Part shown: piece after piece, positions 61,681 through 64,000 of the stretch
Position numbering within the stretch: the first letter of the stretch is position 1
Layout: every line of letters starts with the position of its first letter
Assembly: GCA_016716635.1 (NCBI GenBank)
Contig: JADJVZ010000014.1
Span: 62,001-126,000, forward strand
From: Micropruina sp.
GTDB taxonomy: Bacteria; Actinomycetota; Actinomycetes; Propionibacteriales; Propionibacteriaceae
Direction of reading: 5' to 3'
DNA length: 64,000 nt
Made by a program: the position numbers and the translations under genes
Notes under the pieces: generated by a model
What the model saw: only the letters and a program-made list of their open reading frames with translations
Told to the model about the DNA's origin: nothing
Databases searched by the model: none

Positions 61681-61817
61681 GGAGTGAACCCAAAGCTGCG
61701 AAATCTGACGCCGGGGACCCGACAGTCAAGGGTGGCCGGAGGCCATCCCGCAGGGACGCCGCAGGCGCCCTTGACGGGCGGGGGCGGCGTCGAACAATGA
61801 GCAGCGGGGCACCCCGA
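61681..61817 (+). repeat. 135-bp dispersed repeat, copy C
   Basis: Direct repeat of copy B about 290 bp downstream, with the same GTCAAGGG...CCCTTGAC palindromic core and a GAGCAGCGGGGCACCCC end. Confidence 0.8.
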
Positions 61818-61856
61818 AACCGCCCACCTGTCGCGGCGACGGCACCCCTTTCCCTG

Positions 61857-61922
61857 CCTTGCTGGCGTTGGTGATCCTTGCTGGCGACACTGAGCCAGCA
61901 AGGATCACCAACGCCAGCAAGG
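61857..61922. repeat. Perfect 29-bp-arm inverted repeat
   Basis: Arms 61857-61885 and 61894-61922 are exact reverse complements around an 8-bp loop (GACACTGA). Each arm itself contains two TTGCTGGC units. As RNA it would be a very stable hairpin; it could act as a terminator-like barrier, but no T-run follows. Confidence 0.85.
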
Positions 61923-61982
61923 TCGAAAGATCGAGAGCGGGGCACCCCGAAACCCGCCCGCCCGCCCGCGCTGCGCCGCCAA

Positions 61983-63188
61983 CTAAGGAGCCACCCGTTG
62001 GACGATCAGCGCTTTCGCACCGGCCGCCGTCGGCGTCAACACGACCGTCGCCCGATTCGGGCCCGACGGCTTGAGCCGCTTCCGCAGAACAGCCGGGTCG
62101 ATGTCGATGCCGCGCTTCTTGATTTCGAGGGTGCCGACGCGATGCTCACGCACCCAGCCGCGGAGCGCTTTCTCGCTCCACGGCAGCACCTCCTGCACCT
62201 CGAAGGCCGTCGCGAAGGGCGTCGCCACGGCCCGAGCCGCCGCGAGGTAGGCGATGCCCTCCTGCAGCGGCCGCGCCTCAAGTTGAGCAGCTAAGACCCC
62301 GAGACCACCGGCCCGGATCACCGCCCCGGAAGGCTCATAGAGGAACCAGCCAGTAGACAGTGTGAGTGAAGACAGTGTGAGTTCTGGGCCCACGCTGGAC
62401 CCCAAACTCACATTGTCTTTACTGCTCAGGCACTCAAGGGTGTGGACGCCCTGGTCCATCACGACGGCGATTCGGCCCGGAGCCCACAAACCCGACCACA
62501 GCGACAGTTCGACCACCTCGCCGCCATGGTCCACCCAGACCGCGCGCACGCCGGAAGGCAGGTCGCGATGGGCCAGCCCGGGCCCGAGTTTCACGACGAC
62601 CGGACGATCGTCGGCCATCAGCCCCGTCACAAAGTCCCAGGACGGACGCAGATCCTCCAGACGCCAACTGCGTCCCCGATCGCCCCGCCGGGCGGGATCC
62701 ACGAACACGGCCTCCCCCGGACCGAGCAGCGTGGGCGCCAACTCCTCGGCGGATCCCACCCGCACCTCCATGCCGGTGTTCGCCTGGGCGAAGAGGGCGG
62801 TGACCTCGTCGATCTCGACCCCGCGCACGGTCAATCCGGCTCGACGCATCGCGAGGGCGTCCAACCCCAGCCCGCATCCGAGATCGAGCACGGAGGTCAC
62901 GCCGGCAGCGGCCAACTCAGAGGCTCGCCACTGCGACACCGCTGGGCGGGTGGCCTGCTCCAGCCCCACGGGGGTGAGGTAGAGCTCGTCCGCGAGCGCC
63001 CCCAGCTTGGCGGCACCCCTGCGCCGCAGGGCGACCAGCCCAAGCGCGGCCGCGGCCTGCTCCGGTGCCCAGTGCCGACGAAGTCGCTCGGCGGCCCCGA
63101 CCGACCCGGGATCCGCCTCGGCCGACGCGACCCCAAGCGCCTGCTGGCCCTCCGGCCCCAGCAGCCACTCGGCGGTTGTCGCATCCAC
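61983..63188 (-). CDS. SAM-dependent methyltransferase with THUMP-like C-terminal domain
   Basis: A 401-aa class I methyltransferase: the SAM motif VLDLGCGLGLDAL lies near 99-111, VEIDEVTALFAQ carries the next acidic residue, and VFVDPARRGDRGRSW sits at the active-site strand. The C-terminal THUMP-like domain has GTLEIKKRGIDIDPAVLRKRL. Proteins of this actinobacterial family are thought to modify RNA, but the substrate is not known. GTG 63188 lies 6 bp behind TAGGCT. Residues about 255-285 (KDNVSLGSSVGPELTLSS) are less typical and coincide with a cluster of 12-bp repeats. Confidence 0.85.
   Translation of the reverse strand: MDATTAEWLLGPEGQQALGVASAEADPGSVGAAERLRRHWAPEQAAAALGLVALRRRGAAKLGALADELYLTPVGLEQATRPAVSQWRASELAAAGVTSVLDLGCGLGLDALAMRRAGLTVRGVEIDEVTALFAQANTGMEVRVGSAEELAPTLLGPGEAVFVDPARRGDRGRSWRLEDLRPSWDFVTGLMADDRPVVVKLGPGLAHRDLPSGVRAVWVDHGGEVVELSLWSGLWAPGRIAVVMDQGVHTLECLSSKDNVSLGSSVGPELTLSSLTLSTGWFLYEPSGAVIRAGGLGVLAAQLEARPLQEGIAYLAAARAVATPFATAFEVQEVLPWSEKALRGWVREHRVGTLEIKKRGIDIDPAVLRKRLKPSGPNRATVVLTPTAAGAKALIVQRVAP
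62356..62417. repeat. Three 12-bp repeats inside the methyltransferase gene
   Basis: GACAGTGTGAGT occurs at 62356-62367 and 62371-62382, and an inverted copy with one mismatch at 62406-62417. The local sequence has lower GC than the gene around it, suggesting an in-frame insertion. Confidence 0.6.
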
Positions 63189-63194
63189 GCGGGC

Positions 63195-63200
63195 AGCCTA
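63195..63200 (-). promoter_or_regulatory. Putative -10 box for the methyltransferase gene
   Basis: On the minus strand TAGGCT ends 6 bp before GTG 63188 without a ribosome-binding site. Confidence 0.35.
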
Positions 63201-63255
63201 GCCCTGCGCCTCAGTCGCGCGGCCCTGCGCAGCCTCGAGTGGCGGCACCAGCCCG

Positions 63256-63261
63256 TAGAAT
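63256..63261 (+). promoter_or_regulatory. Putative -10 box for the small membrane protein gene
   Basis: TAGAAT ends 7 bp before ATG 63269. It is the closest match to the -10 consensus among the start-proximal boxes in this window. Confidence 0.45.
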
Positions 63262-63268
63262 GCGACGC

Positions 63269-63532
63269 ATGAAGATTCTTTCGCGCGTTGTGCTGATCGC
63301 AGGCGCGGTTGTCCTGGCCGCTGCCGCCGCCCTGCTCATCAGCAACATCTGGAACATTCAGATGATCTATCAGGTGGCCATGGCCAACAAGTCGACGGCG
63401 TCCATCAACGACCCCCTACCGATGGTGCTGCTGTCGGCGGGCCTGTCCGCCGTCGGCGGCTTCCTGGTCGGCCTCGCCCTCACCATGCCCAAGGGCAAGA
63501 AGGACGCACCTGTGGCCGCTAAGGCCAAGTAG
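63269..63532 (+). CDS. Small two-helix membrane protein
   Basis: An 87-aa protein with hydrophobic segments at about 5-27 and 50-71 and a Lys/Ala-rich end (GKKDAPVAAKAK). No family that I recognise. ATG 63269 is favoured; an in-frame ATG at 63260 overlaps the -10 box. A rho-independent terminator follows 25 bp after the stop, which supports this as a genuine single-gene transcript. Confidence 0.65.
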   Translation: MKILSRVVLIAGAVVLAAAAALLISNIWNIQMIYQVAMANKSTASINDPLPMVLLSAGLSAVGGFLVGLALTMPKGKKDAPVAAKAK

Positions 63533-63556
63533 GAGCCCTCACAAGCCTCGACAGAG

Positions 63557-63588
63557 CGCCCGCCGATCTTCCGGCGGGCGTTCTTTTT
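63557..63588 (+). terminator. Rho-independent terminator
   Basis: A 9-bp G+C stem (CGCCCGCCG / CGGCGGGCG) with a 6-nt loop, followed by TTCTTTTT. It ends the transcript of the small membrane protein. Confidence 0.9.
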
Positions 63589-63602
63589 CGCGATGTGAGC
63601 CC

Positions 63603-64000
63603 TCAGCGACGCTCGACCACGACGGAGGCGCTCACCAACCGGTTGTCGTCGTCGTAAGGCAGGACGGCATGGAACATGGCCACGCTGTCATCGAAGACCA
63701 GCGGCAGGAAGTGGGCGTCGCCCTCCCAGAGCGGGAGTTCACCGAGCCGGTCGATCTCGACCCAGTGCAGCGGACCATCATCATTGCGTTCTGGCACGAC
63801 GCCTTCGTAGGCGTCGACAACGAAGACGAAGCCGAACCAACTCTCCCCCACCTTGCCGAAACCCGGCCAGTTGACGGTGCCGCGCAGGCGAGCGGAGGTC
63901 ACCTCGATGCCCAGCTCTTCGCGCAGTTCGCGGACGAGACAGGTGCCGATGTCCTCGTCCGGCTCCAGCTTGCCGCCGAGCCCGTTGTACTTGCCGGCGT
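63603..64000 (-). CDS. NUDIX hydrolase, N-terminus off the window
   Basis: The frame is open from the right edge to the stop at 63603 (about 132 codons). The Nudix box GGKLEPDEDIGTCLVRELRE followed by ELGI is seen near the edge and matches G-x5-E-x7-REUxEExGU. NUDIX enzymes hydrolyse nucleoside diphosphate derivatives; the MutT-like, 8-oxo-dGTP diphosphatase group is the nearest fit. The start codon lies beyond the window. It converges with the small membrane protein gene. Confidence 0.9.
   Translation of the reverse strand, partial: AGKYNGLGGKLEPDEDIGTCLVRELREELGIEVTSARLRGTVNWPGFGKVGESWFGFVFVVDAYEGVVPERNDDGPLHWVEIDRLGELPLWEGDAHFLPLVFDDSVAMFHAVLPYDDDNRLVSASVVVERR

Larger units (their letters stand above)
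61193..61982. other. 790-bp gene-free block of repeats and hairpins
   Basis: Several open frames exist but they follow the repeats and lack starts, so no gene is called. From left to right: an imperfect 32-bp-arm hairpin, a G-run tract, 135-bp repeat copy B, 66-bp repeat copy 2, 135-bp repeat copy C, and a perfect 29-bp-arm hairpin. Confidence 0.6.

Noticed and set aside
61144..61980. Frames of 60-167 codons in the 61-kb repeat block
   Set aside because: Similar peptides arise from repeat copies in different frames and strands, which marks them as non-coding.

Overview
The window is GC-rich (most third codon positions are G or C) and reads as chromosome of an actinobacterium. Support comes from gene order as much as from composition: pcrA, an M23 peptidase, sucC-sucD, a membrane protein in the PerM position, purN and purH stand in an order like that around mycobacterial sucCD-purNH. 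guaB is followed by a guaB3-type paralogue, groES-groEL carries CIRCE operators and a His-containing GroEL tail, and many genes start with GTG directly behind a TANNNT box. A propionibacterial relative is plausible, but nothing seen here fixes the genus.

Layout. 1-3.5 kb: a CNNM-type membrane protein cut by the window edge, a tandem GNAT acetyltransferase, a DUF1345 membrane protein, and an SRPBCC/DUF1801 pair. 3.6-8.0 kb: two paralogous exported LamG-fold proteins flank icd and purU. 8.0-14.1 kb: a three-gene exopolysaccharide operon (nucleotide-sugar dehydrogenase, hyaluronan-synthase-like glycosyltransferase, and a heparinase-like lyase fused to a polysaccharide deacetylase). Upstream of it lies a 264-bp tandem repeat in an intergenic gap. 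14.9-16.6 kb: a histidine phosphatase and mdh. 16.6-21.1 kb: a beta-glucoside PTS operon with its own BglG antiterminator, an antiterminator target (RAT) and a leader terminator; the PTS gene has a frameshift near its 3' end. 21.1-25.6 kb: folD, purH, purN and a PerM-like gene. 25.7-33.4 kb: a sensor-like membrane protein, sucD/sucC, an M23 peptidase and pcrA. 33.7-37.8 kb: a small GlsB-like protein and a PspC-centred envelope-stress cluster (response regulator, PspC-histidine kinase, PspC/LiaF-like protein, two small membrane proteins).

37.8-44.3 kb: two tandem polytopic membrane paralogues, guaA, and two members of an unrecognised domain family. 44.3-45.05 kb is a gene-free block of dispersed repeats. 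45.05-53.7 kb: cysE, a four-histidine membrane protein with a coupled 40-aa ORF, a chorismate mutase, guaB3, guaB, and three CPBP proteases (two from a recent tandem duplication). 53.7-59.8 kb: an epimerase, an MptB-like mannosyltransferase, two poorly known envelope proteins, and groEL/groES with two CIRCE operators around one promoter. 59.87-61.19 kb: a complete IS3-family element with terminal inverted repeats, a 4-bp target duplication and a -1 slippery heptamer. 61.2-61.98 kb: a second dispersed-repeat block sharing elements with the one at 44 kb. 62.0-64 kb: a THUMP-like methyltransferase, a small membrane protein and a NUDIX hydrolase cut by the window edge.

How it fits together. Much of the window is core metabolism: TCA cycle (icd, mdh, sucCD), one-carbon and purine synthesis (purU, folD, purH, purN, guaA, guaB), protein folding and repair. 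Interspersed are envelope functions: exopolysaccharide, LamG proteins, PspC signalling, mannosyltransferase and CPBP proteases. The most interesting parts are the lyase-deacetylase polysaccharide operon with its tandem-repeat upstream region, the unrecognised domain family beside guaA, and the mosaic of dispersed repeats around 44 and 61 kb.
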